Shown: positions 1 to 9,054 of the stretch, in pieces | Layout of the letters: the number at the start of each line of letters is the position of its first letter | How positions within the stretch are numbered: the first letter of the stretch is position 1 | DNA from: Flavobacterium celericrescens | GTDB lineage: Bacteria > Bacteroidota > Bacteroidia > Flavobacteriales > Flavobacteriaceae | Reading direction: 5' to 3' | Assembly: GCF_011392075.1 (NCBI RefSeq) | Contig: NZ_JAAJBV010000004.1 | Location: 1 to 64,000 of the forward strand | Length of the DNA stretch: 64,000 nucleotides | Program-made: the position numbers and the translations under genes | Notes under the pieces: generated by a model | What the model saw: the letters and a program-made list of their open reading frames with translations, nothing else | The model's database searches: none | What the model was told of the DNA's origin: nothing

Positions 1-2
1 TA

Positions 3-2177
3 GTAAGTGTAACAGCAACAACAACACCAGCTTGTACTAACACCGCATCAGGAAGTGCAGTAGTTACGGTATTACCATTACCAACAGCTGCTATATCAGG
101 AGCAACAACAATTTGTTCAGGCGCAACTACTGTGGTTAGTTTCACAGGAACGCCAAATGCAACGATAACCTATACAGTTGATTCAGGAGCGAACCAAACT
201 ATTTTATTAGACGCAACAGGAAATGCGAGTGTAATTACACCGGTATTGACAGCAAACTCGACATATAATTTAGTAAGTGTAGCAAGTGCAACAACACCAG
301 TTTGTAACAACACCGCAAGTGGAAGTGTAACAATAACAGTGAATCAACCACCAGTTGTAACAGCAACACCATCATCGGATACTATTTGTTCTGCTTCGAC
401 AACAAATATTGCTTTAAATAGTACAGTAACGAATACTACTTATTCATGGACAGTAACACAAACAAATGTTACGGGAGCAAGTGCTGGTTCAGGAAATAAT
501 ATTAGCCAAACACTTACCACAGTAGGAGGTGCTTATGGAAATGTTATTTATACGATTACGCCAACAGCTAATGGATGTGTAGGTGCGCCAATCACAGTTC
601 AGGTTGATGTTTCTCCAAAACCAGATGTAATCATTTCAGGAAATGCGACTTATTGTGATGGAGATACAACTGCATTAACATTAACAAGTACAGTACCAGG
701 AACTACTTTTAGTTGGAATGTTATATCTTATAATTTAGATGGTACTCAGGTAGTAAGTGGAACAGGAAACACGATTAATCAATTGTTAGATTTAACTAAT
801 CCATTGAATATTGGTACGGTTACTTATAATGTAACACCATTTTTCACAAGTGGATGTGCAGGAGATTCTCAACAAATAGAAATTACAGTAAACCCAATTC
901 CAGATGTTGTAGCAGTAGCAACAAGTACTGAGATTTGTTCAGGAGATACAGCTCATGTTGATATGACAAGTGCTATTTCGGGAGTAACTTACACATGGAC
1001 GGTGGTTTCAACAGGAGTAAATGGAGCAAGTAATGGTACGGGTTCAAGTATTGATCAAGTATTAACAACAAGTAATCCATCAGTAGGAGGAAATGTAGTT
1101 TATACCATTACACCAAGTTTAAATGGTTGTACAGGCGCTTCTGTAACAGTACAAATAGATGTTAAACCACGTCCGGAATTCTTTGGAACAATTTCACCAA
1201 TTACAATTTGTAGTGGAGAAACTACCAATATTAATTTAAGTGCTTCAATACCAGGAACAGACTTTGAGTGGATTGTAGTTGCAACAAACGTTTCTGGAGC
1301 AAGTGATGGCACAGGTTCAAATATTGGTCAAACCTTAACATCAGTATTAGGAGGAACAGTAGTTTATTCAGTAGTTCCAGTATTAAATGGTTGTTATGGT
1401 TCACCAATTGACATTACAGTAAATGTAAATCCATTACCGCAACCAGTATTGGAAGATGGTACATTGTGTATCGTACAAGCTACAGGAGAAGTATATCAAA
1501 CTTATACATTAGACACAGGATTATCAGCAATAGGTTATAGCTTTGATTGGTATTTAGATGGTGTGTTGATTCCAGCAGCAAACGGACCAACACATATTGC
1601 AGATGAAGTAGGGGTTTATTCAGTAATTGTAACAAACACAACTACTACGTGTGTTTCAGCGGAAGAATTTGCGACGGTTGGTTTTGTTTATCCAGCAGAT
1701 TCATTTACAACAACAGTAACCAATGCCTTTACAGATAATGCGACTATTACAGTTGCTGTAGCAGGAGGAACAGGTACTTTATTGTATCAACTGGATGAAG
1801 GTGCATTACAACCATCAAATGTATTTACAGGAGTAAGTGCAGGAACACATACTGTAACAGTGGTAGACACAGAAGGATGTACATTTATCACACAAACAGT
1901 ATTGGTGATTGATTATCCAAAATATTTTACACCAAATGGAGATGGAGAAAATGACACATGGAATATTGTGGGTATGGACCAAGCAGATGCGAAGCTGTAC
2001 ATTTTTGATAGATACGGAAAATTAATCAAACAAATCAGCCCATCAATAGGCAGTGATGGTTGGGATGGAACATTTAACAACCAACAATTACCATCAACAG
2101 ATTACTGGTTTACAATTGACTATACGGAAAATGGTGCTGCAAAACAGTTTAAAGCGCATTTTTCATTAAAAAGATAA
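3..2177 (+). CDS. T9SS-secreted repeat adhesin, 3' part (5' end outside window)
   Basis: The reading frame is open from base 3, so this is the C-terminal 724 residues of a longer protein. No true start lies in the window. Visible parts: the end of one Ser/Thr-rich repeat, a second copy of it (about residues 33-118), then four PKD-like repeats of about 90 residues (about 115-480), each with an early Cys (T-I-C or T-Y-C) and a late G-C. The last 85 residues, from YFTPNGDGENDTW to FKAHFSLKR, form a gliding-motility-type (type B) C-terminal secretion signal with the FDRYGK motif. It is known that such proteins are exported by the type IX system and often depend on a neighbouring PorP/SprF protein, which follows here. 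A surface adhesin is inferred from the repeats; the ligand is unknown. Confidence 0.9.
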   Translation, partial: VSVTATTTPACTNTASGSAVVTVLPLPTAAISGATTICSGATTVVSFTGTPNATITYTVDSGANQTILLDATGNASVITPVLTANSTYNLVSVASATTPVCNNTASGSVTITVNQPPVVTATPSSDTICSASTTNIALNSTVTNTTYSWTVTQTNVTGASAGSGNNISQTLTTVGGAYGNVIYTITPTANGCVGAPITVQVDVSPKPDVIISGNATYCDGDTTALTLTSTVPGTTFSWNVISYNLDGTQVVSGTGNTINQLLDLTNPLNIGTVTYNVTPFFTSGCAGDSQQIEITVNPIPDVVAVATSTEICSGDTAHVDMTSAISGVTYTWTVVSTGVNGASNGTGSSIDQVLTTSNPSVGGNVVYTITPSLNGCTGASVTVQIDVKPRPEFFGTISPITICSGETTNINLSASIPGTDFEWIVVATNVSGASDGTGSNIGQTLTSVLGGTVVYSVVPVLNGCYGSPIDITVNVNPLPQPVLEDGTLCIVQATGEVYQTYTLDTGLSAIGYSFDWYLDGVLIPAANGPTHIADEVGVYSVIVTNTTTTCVSAEEFATVGFVYPADSFTTTVTNAFTDNATITVAVAGGTGTLLYQLDEGALQPSNVFTGVSAGTHTVTVVDTEGCTFITQTVLVIDYPKYFTPNGDGENDTWNIVGMDQADAKLYIFDRYGKLIKQISPSIGSDGWDGTFNNQQLPSTDYWFTIDYTENGAAKQFKAHFSLKR

Positions 2178-2241
2178 AGAATATTTAGGAATAAAGATGT
2201 ATTTGAAACACAAAAATTTATATCTTTGACCAATAAGCTTA

Positions 2242-2284
2242 AAAATCATTATTGTGGTTGTAAAACCGCAATAATGATTTTTTA
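2242..2284 (+). terminator. Rho-independent terminator after the T9SS adhesin
   Basis: An 18-bp stem (2242-2259 with 2264-2281, one G-T pair) closes a 4-nt loop and runs into a T-tract. It separates the adhesin from the PorP/SprF gene, so the latter may have its own promoter or depend on read-through. Confidence 0.85.
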
Positions 2285-2339
2285 AAAAGTTGTATATTAA
2301 AACAATAAATCGCATTTTCATTAAAACGATAAACCTACG

Positions 2340-3341
2340 ATGAATTTTAAAAAGAGTTATTTTATTTTAGCATTTTTAGTAGCACAATTTACTTACTCGC
2401 AAGAGGGTGTTGCAGTTTATTCTGATTACTTATCAGATAATTATTATTTAATCCACCCATCTATGGCTGGAGCTTCAAATTGTGGTAAAATTAGACTTAC
2501 AGGTCGCCAACAATGGTTCGGTCAAGAAGATGCGCCAGCTTTACAAACTTTAAGTTTTAATACATCTTTAGATGAAGATGGAACATCAGGAGTAGGGATG
2601 ATTCTTTTTAATGATAAAAATGGTTATCATTCGCAAAGAGGAGGAAAGTTAACTTATGCTCATCATTTGAGATTTTCTAGAGGAACATTGGATTTGAATC
2701 AATTGTCTTTTGGTTTAAGTGCTGCTTTTGTTCAAAGTACATTGGATGGTTCTGAATTTACGGGTTTTGATCCTGTAATTGTTCCAGGGGTAATTCAAAA
2801 AGATTCATATTTTAATGTTGATTTAGGAGTTTCTTATCACTATATGGATTTCTTTACTCATTTTACAATTAAGAATTTTTTGGCTAGTCAAAGAAGAGAG
2901 CTGTATTCAGAAGGATTTGAGTCGGATAATTTGAGTAAGTATTTATGGAGTGCTGGTGCTGTTTTTGGAGATGATAGTAATTTATTGTTTGAGCCTTCAT
3001 TTATGTTTCAATATACTTCTGAAACTAAAGAAAAAGCTATTGACTTAAATTTGAAAGTATATAAAGAGTTAGAATTTGGAAAATTATGGGGTGGATTGTC
3101 ATACAGAAGAAGTTTTGATGGAGCTCAATATGTAAGTGGAAGTGGTTTAGAAGAACAAAAATTACAATGGGTAACTCCAATTATAGGTTTAAATTATGAC
3201 AAATTTATGTTTTCATATACTTATTCTCATATAATGGGTGATGTTAAATTTGATGATGGTGGTTTTCATCAAATTACCTTAGGAATCAATGTATTCTGTA
3301 AAGATAAAGAGTGGGATTGTAATTGTCCTGCTGTAAATTAA
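2340..3341 (+). CDS. PorP/SprF family type IX secretion outer-membrane protein
   Basis: 333 residues. A signal peptide (about 1-20, ending FTYSQ) is followed by an N-terminal motif close to the family's NPAxAG signature (here IHPSMAG) and then alternating beta-strand sequence typical of a small outer-membrane barrel, ending in a short Cys-containing tail. The family member SprF is known to be needed for secretion of the giant adhesin SprB and similar type B cargo. Its place 163 nt downstream of a type B cargo gene on the same strand makes it the probable dedicated partner of that adhesin. The family call is firm; the cargo pairing is inference from position. Confidence 0.88.
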   Translation: MNFKKSYFILAFLVAQFTYSQEGVAVYSDYLSDNYYLIHPSMAGASNCGKIRLTGRQQWFGQEDAPALQTLSFNTSLDEDGTSGVGMILFNDKNGYHSQRGGKLTYAHHLRFSRGTLDLNQLSFGLSAAFVQSTLDGSEFTGFDPVIVPGVIQKDSYFNVDLGVSYHYMDFFTHFTIKNFLASQRRELYSEGFESDNLSKYLWSAGAVFGDDSNLLFEPSFMFQYTSETKEKAIDLNLKVYKELEFGKLWGGLSYRRSFDGAQYVSGSGLEEQKLQWVTPIIGLNYDKFMFSYTYSHIMGDVKFDDGGFHQITLGINVFCKDKEWDCNCPAVN

Positions 3342-3354
3342 ATTTATAAAATAG

Positions 3355-3390
3355 TATATTTGTGTCCCGATTTATCGGGACATTTTTTTT
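3355..3390 (+). terminator. Hairpin terminator after porP/sprF, abutting a TAnnTTTG motif
   Basis: A perfect 7-bp stem (3364-3370 with 3375-3381) with loop TTTA is followed by eight T residues (3383-3390). It fits a terminator for the PorP/SprF gene. Directly before it lies TATATTTG (3355-3362), a full match to the Bacteroidota -7 consensus, but no TTG is found at the proper distance, so promoter activity is doubtful. Confidence 0.7.
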
Positions 3391-3400
3391 AAAAGTGATT

Positions 3401-3919
3401 ATGTTAATAAAAGAAGTAAACGGAAAGTATCCACAAATTCCTCAAGATTGTTATGTCGCTGAAAATGTAACTATTGTTGGTGATGTTGTTTTTGGAGCAA
3501 ACTGTAGTGTATGGTTTAATGCAGTGGTTAGAGGCGATGTAAATTCCATTTCTATAGGGAATAAGGTTAATATTCAAGATGGAGCAGTAATTCATTGTAC
3601 TTATCAAAAACATCCGACGGTTATTGGTAATAATGTTTCAATTGGTCATAATGCAATCGTTCATGGTTGTACAATTAAAGATAATGTTTTAATTGGTATG
3701 GGAGCGATAGTTATGGATAATTGTATTATTGAAAGTAATTCGATAGTTGCAGCAGGTTCAGTAATTACTCAAAATACTGTCGTTGAATCTGGGTGTATTT
3801 ATGCTGGTGTTCCTGCAAAAAAAGTTAAAGATATTGACCAAAGTGATTTTGCTGGCGAAATCGAAAGAATATCCAATAATTATGTAATGTATTCGAGTTG
3901 GTTTAAAACGGAAGAATAG
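3401..3919 (+). CDS. Gamma-class carbonic anhydrase-like hexapeptide protein (YrdA family)
   Basis: 172 residues of left-handed beta-helix repeats (I-G-x-x-V/A pattern, about residues 20-135). Three His in the family's metal-ligand pattern are seen: H65, H83 and H88. The family assembles as a trimer with a metal at each subunit interface; catalytic activity varies, so carbonic anhydrase activity is not proven. An in-frame upstream GTG at 3362 would add residues derived from the terminator hairpin. I chose the ATG at 3401 because the family's N-terminus (IKEVNGKYPQI) begins there. It ends 2 nt before the convergent murI stop. Confidence 0.88.
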   Translation: MLIKEVNGKYPQIPQDCYVAENVTIVGDVVFGANCSVWFNAVVRGDVNSISIGNKVNIQDGAVIHCTYQKHPTVIGNNVSIGHNAIVHGCTIKDNVLIGMGAIVMDNCIIESNSIVAAGSVITQNTVVESGCIYAGVPAKKVKDIDQSDFAGEIERISNNYVMYSSWFKTEE

Positions 3920-3921
3920 TT

Positions 3922-4701
3922 TTAAAAAGCCTTAAAAAATACTTTTTCTTTATTATTTAGAATGTTCTCTAAAACTTTTGGATTGCTATTGGTGTAAAAT
4001 AGTTGAGAAGACAGTTCTTTTGAATCATTCATGAGATTATGTTCTTCTAGTATCTTTTTGGTTTGTTTTGCAACTGCTTCTCCTGAATCAATAATCTTAA
4101 TGCTTGATGGAATTATTTTTTTAATTTCTGGAATTAAATATGGATAATGACTGCATCCAAGTACTAAATAATCAATATTTTTTTCAACCATTGGATATAA
4201 ATAACTTTCTAATAATTCTCTCATTTCTGGAGTATTAATATCACCATTCTCTATTAGTTGAACTAATCCATGTCCTATTTGTTCAATTATTTTGACATCT
4301 GGATGGTTTGATACGTTTTTATGAAACAATTCACTGTTCAATGTGCCTTTTGTTGCAAGAATTCCTATTGTATGTGTTTTGCTTTGAATTGCTGCAGGTT
4401 TGATTGCGGGCTCAATACCTATGAATGGAATGTCATACTTTGATCTTAATTCTTTAATTGCATTTGTTGTTGCTGTATTGCAAGCTACAACTATAAGTTT
4501 GCAATTTTGTTCCAAAAGAAATTCTGTGTTTTTGCAACTTAAGGAAATGATTTCTTCTTTCGATTTTAATCCATAAGGAGCATTTTTACTATCAGCTAAG
4601 TAAATGGTGTTTTCATGAGGTAACAAGGCGTGAACTTCTTTCCAAATTGAAGTTCCCCCTATACCAGAATCAAATAAACCTATTGGATTTGTGTTTTTCA
4701 T
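3922..4701 (-). CDS. murI: Glutamate racemase
   Basis: 259 residues, the usual length. It interconverts L- and D-glutamate for peptidoglycan in the cytoplasm. The two catalytic cysteines are visible in their motifs: C74 in VACNTATTN and C183 in LGCSHYPYL, with H185. The N-terminal substrate motif DSGIGG starts at D11. It lies downstream of the two OmpH genes on the reverse strand, but a strong terminator in the gap suggests separate transcription. It converges on the gamma-carbonic anhydrase gene with 2 nt between the stops. Confidence 0.96.
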   Translation of the reverse strand: MKNTNPIGLFDSGIGGTSIWKEVHALLPHENTIYLADSKNAPYGLKSKEEIISLSCKNTEFLLEQNCKLIVVACNTATTNAIKELRSKYDIPFIGIEPAIKPAAIQSKTHTIGILATKGTLNSELFHKNVSNHPDVKIIEQIGHGLVQLIENGDINTPEMRELLESYLYPMVEKNIDYLVLGCSHYPYLIPEIKKIIPSSIKIIDSGEAVAKQTKKILEEHNLMNDSKELSSQLFYTNSNPKVLENILNNKEKVFFKAF

Positions 4702-4713
4702 TAAAACAAAAAT

Positions 4714-4754
4714 AAAAAAAACTGCTCAATCTAACGTTAGATTGAGCAGTTTTT
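4714..4754 (-). terminator. Strong terminator between the ompH pair and murI
   Basis: A perfect 30-nt palindrome (4721-4750, 15 bp per arm) is flanked by an A-run (4714-4720) and T-run (4751-4754). On the reverse strand it ends the OmpH transcript. It is nearly symmetric, so it could act in both directions. Confidence 0.88.
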
Positions 4755-4774
4755 ATAGTTACTATTTGAATTAA

Positions 4775-5278
4775 TTAGAAACCTAATTCTTTTTTAACAT
4801 CAGCTAATAAATCTGGTCCATCAGCAACAATAACTCCACTACCAGTTGTTGAATCTAATACATAATTGATTCCTTTTGCTTTAGCTACTTTTTTCACCGC
4901 AGCTTGTGCTTTTTCCATGATAGGTTTGATTAAGTCTAATTCTTTTTGACCTAATTCTTTTTGAGCTGTTTGTTGGAATTGTTGAATACGAGCACCCATA
5001 TCTTGCATTTCTTTTGAACGTGTTTCATTTAATGCATCACCAGCAGTAGCAGATTCTTGTTCATATTTTTGCAATTTAGTTTGGTATTCTGTTACCATAT
5101 TTTTGTAATCTTTGTCATAAGTTTCTTGAATTTTCTTCAATTGTTCTTGAGCAGTTTTCATATCTGGCATAGAAGTCATTAATGCTTGAACATCAATATG
5201 AGCTACTTTAGTTTGTGCTGAAGCTTGAGCTCCTATAAAAAGTACAACTGCGATTACTAATGATTTTAATTGTTTCAT
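4775..5278 (-). CDS. OmpH/Skp family periplasmic chaperone
   Basis: 167 residues: signal peptide (about 1-21, ending GAQASA), then a mostly coiled-coil body (about 35-115) rich in K, Q and E, and a C-terminal strand region with VLDSTTGSGVIV. This is the normal size and layout of Skp/OmpH, a periplasmic holdase for unfolded outer-membrane proteins. It is the last gene of the bamA-ompH-ompH block, 25 nt after the longer paralogue. Skp-like chaperones feed BamA, so the neighbourhood fits the job. No symbol is given because two paralogues are present. Confidence 0.9.
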   Translation of the reverse strand: MKQLKSLVIAVVLFIGAQASAQTKVAHIDVQALMTSMPDMKTAQEQLKKIQETYDKDYKNMVTEYQTKLQKYEQESATAGDALNETRSKEMQDMGARIQQFQQTAQKELGQKELDLIKPIMEKAQAAVKKVAKAKGINYVLDSTTGSGVIVADGPDLLADVKKELGF

Positions 5279-5303
5279 TTTTTGATTTTAATTTAGGTGT
5301 TAA

Positions 5304-6317
5304 TTATTCTTTTTTCTCTGTTTCTGTTTTTTCTTCCTTAGCTTTTTTTGCAGCTTCTTTATCTGCGGCTAATTTTTTCTTTTTTTCTTCTAAAGCTTTT
5401 TTACGCTCTTCTATTTTTTTATTTCTGTCGTCAATTGCTTTTTGTCTTGTTTCTTCAGGAGTTAGTTTTTTTTCTACGTTACCATTTTCAGTTGTTTTAT
5501 CTTTATCTGAATCTGGAGTTGTTGTTTTGTTCTGATCTTCTGTAGATTCTTTTTCAATTACTGTGCCATTTTTTTTTGCTTCGCGTTCATCAAGCATTTT
5601 TTGGCGTTTTTCTGCTGCTACTGCTTTTTTATCTGCGATAGCTTTTTGTCTTTCTTCAATTAGTTTTTCTCTAGCGGCTTTTTTATCGTCTAATATCTTT
5701 TGTCTTTCTGCAACCGCTGGATTATCTTCAATTGATTCTTCTAAAGCTTCTTTTGCTTCTAAAGCTTTTAATTGCTTTTTACTCATTTCTTCTCTTTTTT
5801 GAGAAGAAGTTAATTTTTTTACAACATAATCACTGATGTCATATTTTTGAGCTGCAAATAACATCGTTAAATCGGATGATTTGTCAAATATAAAATCATA
5901 TTTTCTTTGCTCAGCTACATCTTGTACAATAGTAAAAATTTGATCTTGAATTGGTTTTACTAAGACAGATTTTTGTATGATTAAATCACCTTTTGGACCA
6001 AAACGTTTTTCTTGATAATCTAAAAGTTCTTTCTCGAAGTATGCAATTTCTTCTTCGCGTTCTTCTATTAGTTCTTTGGTTAAAAGAACACGTTCTGTTT
6101 TTAAGTTTTCTTTTAAGGTGTTTAATTCATTTCTTTTGGTTTCAATTTCTTGCTTCCATTTTTGAGCTTTTTGCTCTAATTGGTTGATTGCATCTGCATA
6201 ATCTGGAACTTTTTCTAAAATATATTCCATATCAATATAGCCAATTTTCACACCTCTTGCGGTTTGAGCATTGGCAAAAATTGAAATAAAAGCAATAAAT
6301 AAGAGTATTCTTTTCAT
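5304..6317 (-). CDS. OmpH/Skp family protein with long Lys/Glu-rich C-terminal tail
   Basis: 337 residues, about twice the usual Skp length. Signal peptide (about 1-17), OmpH domain (about 22-170, with YIDMEYILEKVPDY near the start), then about 165 residues of K/E/A/D-rich low-complexity coiled coil (EKRQKMLDEREAKKN-like segments and EERKKALEEKKKK near the end). The N-terminal part supports a periplasmic chaperone; the role of the charged tail is unknown. It lies between bamA and the shorter ompH. A TACGTTTG motif at 6374-6381 may provide a local promoter. Confidence 0.87.
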   Translation of the reverse strand: MKRILLFIAFISIFANAQTARGVKIGYIDMEYILEKVPDYADAINQLEQKAQKWKQEIETKRNELNTLKENLKTERVLLTKELIEEREEEIAYFEKELLDYQEKRFGPKGDLIIQKSVLVKPIQDQIFTIVQDVAEQRKYDFIFDKSSDLTMLFAAQKYDISDYVVKKLTSSQKREEMSKKQLKALEAKEALEESIEDNPAVAERQKILDDKKAAREKLIEERQKAIADKKAVAAEKRQKMLDEREAKKNGTVIEKESTEDQNKTTTPDSDKDKTTENGNVEKKLTPEETRQKAIDDRNKKIEERKKALEEKKKKLAADKEAAKKAKEEKTETEKKE

Positions 6318-6373
6318 ATATAAATGTGTTGTTTTTTATGAATAAAGTACCAAGTGAAATACTTGATACTTTT

Positions 6374-6381
6374 CAAACGTA
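6374..6381 (-). promoter_or_regulatory. Candidate -7 element before the ompH pair
   Basis: On the reverse strand this reads TACGTTTG, a match to TAnnTTTG, 57-64 nt before the OmpH start. No clear TTG is seen at -33. An 11-bp inverted repeat (6345-6355 with 6361-6371, one G-T pair) follows immediately and would include the expected start of transcription. Confidence 0.4.
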
Positions 6382-6431
6382 ACAAATATCAAAATATTTT
6401 TACGAATTTAATAAAAAACTATTAACTATCT

Positions 6432-9050
6432 TTAAAATTGTTGTCCAATGATAAAGTGTGTTTGCCAGCCACTTTTAACTGTTTCACCAGGAATTGCATC
6501 AAATCCATGCGCAAAATCTATACCTAATAAACCAAAAGCAGGCATGAATACACGTAATCCAACTCCGGCAGAACGTTGTAATTTGAACGGATTGTAATCT
6601 TTAAATTCGTCAAATGCTGCTCCAGCTTCTAAGAAACTTAAGGCATAAATTGAAGCAGATTGATTTAGTGTAATTGGGTAACGTAATTCTAATGAGAATT
6701 TGTTATATACCGTTCCACCATCAGTTGATGATAATGAATTGTTTGGATATCCTCTTAATTGAATAGTTTCTCTACCATCTAATGAATAGTTTGCTAATCC
6801 ATCACCTCCTAAATAAAAACGCTCAAATGGAACCAATCCTCTGTCGTTGTTATACGCTCCCATATATCCAAATTCTCCTAATGAACGAAGGACTAATTTG
6901 TCATAAACGCGAGTATACCAGTCTGCTTTGAATTTGATTTTATAATATTCTAACCAGTTGTATTTCTTTTGGTCAACTTTTGCTTGGTCTACAGCTGCAT
7001 CAGCTGGATCTGTAACTGGATAACCATCTTCGCCTAAGTAAGTGCCTGCAGGGTAGTTACTTCCATCTGGAGCAAAACCATCTTCAGTAGCTCTTGTTTT
7101 GTATTCGTCAAGATTTTTTAAATTTCCATAATCAATTCCATTAAACAAAGAGTATGGTAAAGTGAATTTTCCAGAAATACTAAATTCAGAACCCTGAGTT
7201 GGGTAAATTGGGTTAATCCCTTTACTGTTTCTAGATAAACCTATCGTGTATGCTAAATTTCTTGATGCACCATTCCCGAAAGTAAATAACCCAGTGTTGT
7301 AATTATTTAAGTCATAATATTGGAATGAAACTGCTTGAGATAATACAAAATAATCATCTGGCACTGTTAAACGTTTTGCAATACCAACAGATAATGAAGT
7401 GATATTGAAACTTTGATCTCTAGTTACATCTCTTGTTGAGTAGTTGTATAAGAATTGTTTACTGTGTGATAATGATGTTGAAAAACTTATAGGTTTTTTA
7501 CCGCCAAACCATGGTTCAGAAAAAGATAAACTATAGGTTTGAAAATAAGAACTTCCTTGTAAACGTAGGGACATTTTTTGTCCATCACCCATTGGAAGTG
7601 GTTTGTAGGCATCTTTCTTAAATATATTTTTAGCTGAGAAGTTATTAAAAGATAATCCTAAAGTTCCAATGAAACCACCACCGCCATAACCTCCTTGAAG
7701 TTCAATTTGACTAGCTCCTTTTTCAACAACTTTATATTCTATATCAACTGTTCCAGCTTGAGGGTCAACATTTTTAAAATCAGGTTTAATTGCTTCAGGA
7801 TCGAAGAATCCTAATTGTCCGATTTCACGAATAGAGCGGATTAAATCTTCTTTGCTATATTTTTGACCTGGTTTTGTTCTTAATTCTCTGTAAATTACGT
7901 GGTCATTTGTTTTGTCATTTCCAACAACGGTAATTTTATTAAAATAAGCAATTGGACCTTCTGTAATTCTGATTTCAAAATCAATAGTGTCGTTAACTGT
8001 TCTAACTTCAACTGGATTGATGTTTGAAAATAAATATCCGTTGTTTTGGTATAAATTAGTAATATCTTCTCCGTCTGGTTTTGACTGGTCTGCAATTCTT
8101 TTTTGTAAAATGGTTCCGTTGTAAACATCTCCTTTTTTGATTCCTAAAAGTGCATTTAATTGACGGTCTGTGTATACGGTATTCCCTAAATAACGAATAT
8201 CTCCAAAATAGTATTTTCTACCTTCTTCTAATTTAACTTTAATTGCAATAGTATTGCTATTCTTGTCATAGGTAACTGAATCTGATAGAATTCGCGCATC
8301 TCTATATCCTTTTTCTTTGTATTTGTCTATTACAGCAACTAAATCTTCTTTGTATTTGTCTTTAATGTATTTAGATTTTTTGAAGATTCTAATAGGATTA
8401 CGTTGTTTAGTATTTTTAAATGTTTTTTTAAGCGAAGCATCAGTAATTTGAGAATTACCATCAAAATCAATACTCTTAACCTTTACTTTATCACCTTTGT
8501 CAATATTTACAACCATTTTTACATCAGAAAAAGCAGAATCTTGAACCGTACTTATGGCTACTTTTGTATTATAATAACCATCTTTTCTATATTTATTTTC
8601 GAAATAGTTTTTAGTCGTAGTTAATAAATTTTCATTAACAATTTTCCCTTTTTTAAGGTCGGCCTCTTTGATTAATTCTTCGGCTTTTCCTTTTTTTACA
8701 CCTTGGATTTTAACATCACCCAGTTTTGGAAGTTCATTGATGTTTAATTCTAAAAAGATACTATCTCCTTCAATTTTATTCACATAAAAATTAACGTCCG
8801 AAAACAAACCTAACTTCCATAATTTTTTTATAGCCGCACTGATATCCTCTCCAGGAACCATAATTGATTGTCCTTTTTCAAGACCAGTAAAAGTAGTTAC
8901 AGTTTGCTCGTTATAGCTAATTTTTCCAGTAACATCAATTTTGGCTAGTATGTATTCTTTTCCGCTCTCCAATTTGGTCTCTTGAGCAAAAATTGAACTG
9001 CTATTTATTAAAATAAAAATTGAAAGTAGTTGTAATCCTTTTTTAAACAT
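6432..9050 (-). CDS. bamA: Outer-membrane protein assembly factor BamA
   Basis: 872 residues from ATG 9050, which gives a clear signal peptide (MFKKGLQLLS...IFAQ). An in-frame start at 9182 would run through uppS and is rejected. POTRA repeats cover about residues 30-440 (for example GEDISAAIKKLWKLGLFSDVNFYV and the KPGQKYSKEDLI region). The C-terminal Omp85 barrel covers about 480-872, with a GFDAIPG segment and terminal IIGQQF. It inserts beta-barrel proteins into the outer membrane. It starts 4 nt after the uppS stop, so the two are co-transcribed. The barrel is larger than in E. coli because of an inserted D/Y/G-rich loop (about 680-730). Confidence 0.95.
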   Translation of the reverse strand: MFKKGLQLLSIFILINSSSIFAQETKLESGKEYILAKIDVTGKISYNEQTVTTFTGLEKGQSIMVPGEDISAAIKKLWKLGLFSDVNFYVNKIEGDSIFLELNINELPKLGDVKIQGVKKGKAEELIKEADLKKGKIVNENLLTTTKNYFENKYRKDGYYNTKVAISTVQDSAFSDVKMVVNIDKGDKVKVKSIDFDGNSQITDASLKKTFKNTKQRNPIRIFKKSKYIKDKYKEDLVAVIDKYKEKGYRDARILSDSVTYDKNSNTIAIKVKLEEGRKYYFGDIRYLGNTVYTDRQLNALLGIKKGDVYNGTILQKRIADQSKPDGEDITNLYQNNGYLFSNINPVEVRTVNDTIDFEIRITEGPIAYFNKITVVGNDKTNDHVIYRELRTKPGQKYSKEDLIRSIREIGQLGFFDPEAIKPDFKNVDPQAGTVDIEYKVVEKGASQIELQGGYGGGGFIGTLGLSFNNFSAKNIFKKDAYKPLPMGDGQKMSLRLQGSSYFQTYSLSFSEPWFGGKKPISFSTSLSHSKQFLYNYSTRDVTRDQSFNITSLSVGIAKRLTVPDDYFVLSQAVSFQYYDLNNYNTGLFTFGNGASRNLAYTIGLSRNSKGINPIYPTQGSEFSISGKFTLPYSLFNGIDYGNLKNLDEYKTRATEDGFAPDGSNYPAGTYLGEDGYPVTDPADAAVDQAKVDQKKYNWLEYYKIKFKADWYTRVYDKLVLRSLGEFGYMGAYNNDRGLVPFERFYLGGDGLANYSLDGRETIQLRGYPNNSLSSTDGGTVYNKFSLELRYPITLNQSASIYALSFLEAGAAFDEFKDYNPFKLQRSAGVGLRVFMPAFGLLGIDFAHGFDAIPGETVKSGWQTHFIIGQQF

Positions 9051-9054
9051 TTTT

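Noticed and set aside
5260..5802. Several forward-strand reading frames rich in Phe/Ser/Leu opposite the OmpH genes
   Set aside because: They are the antisense of the K/E/A-rich OmpH coding sequence, carry no recognisable domain and no promoter.
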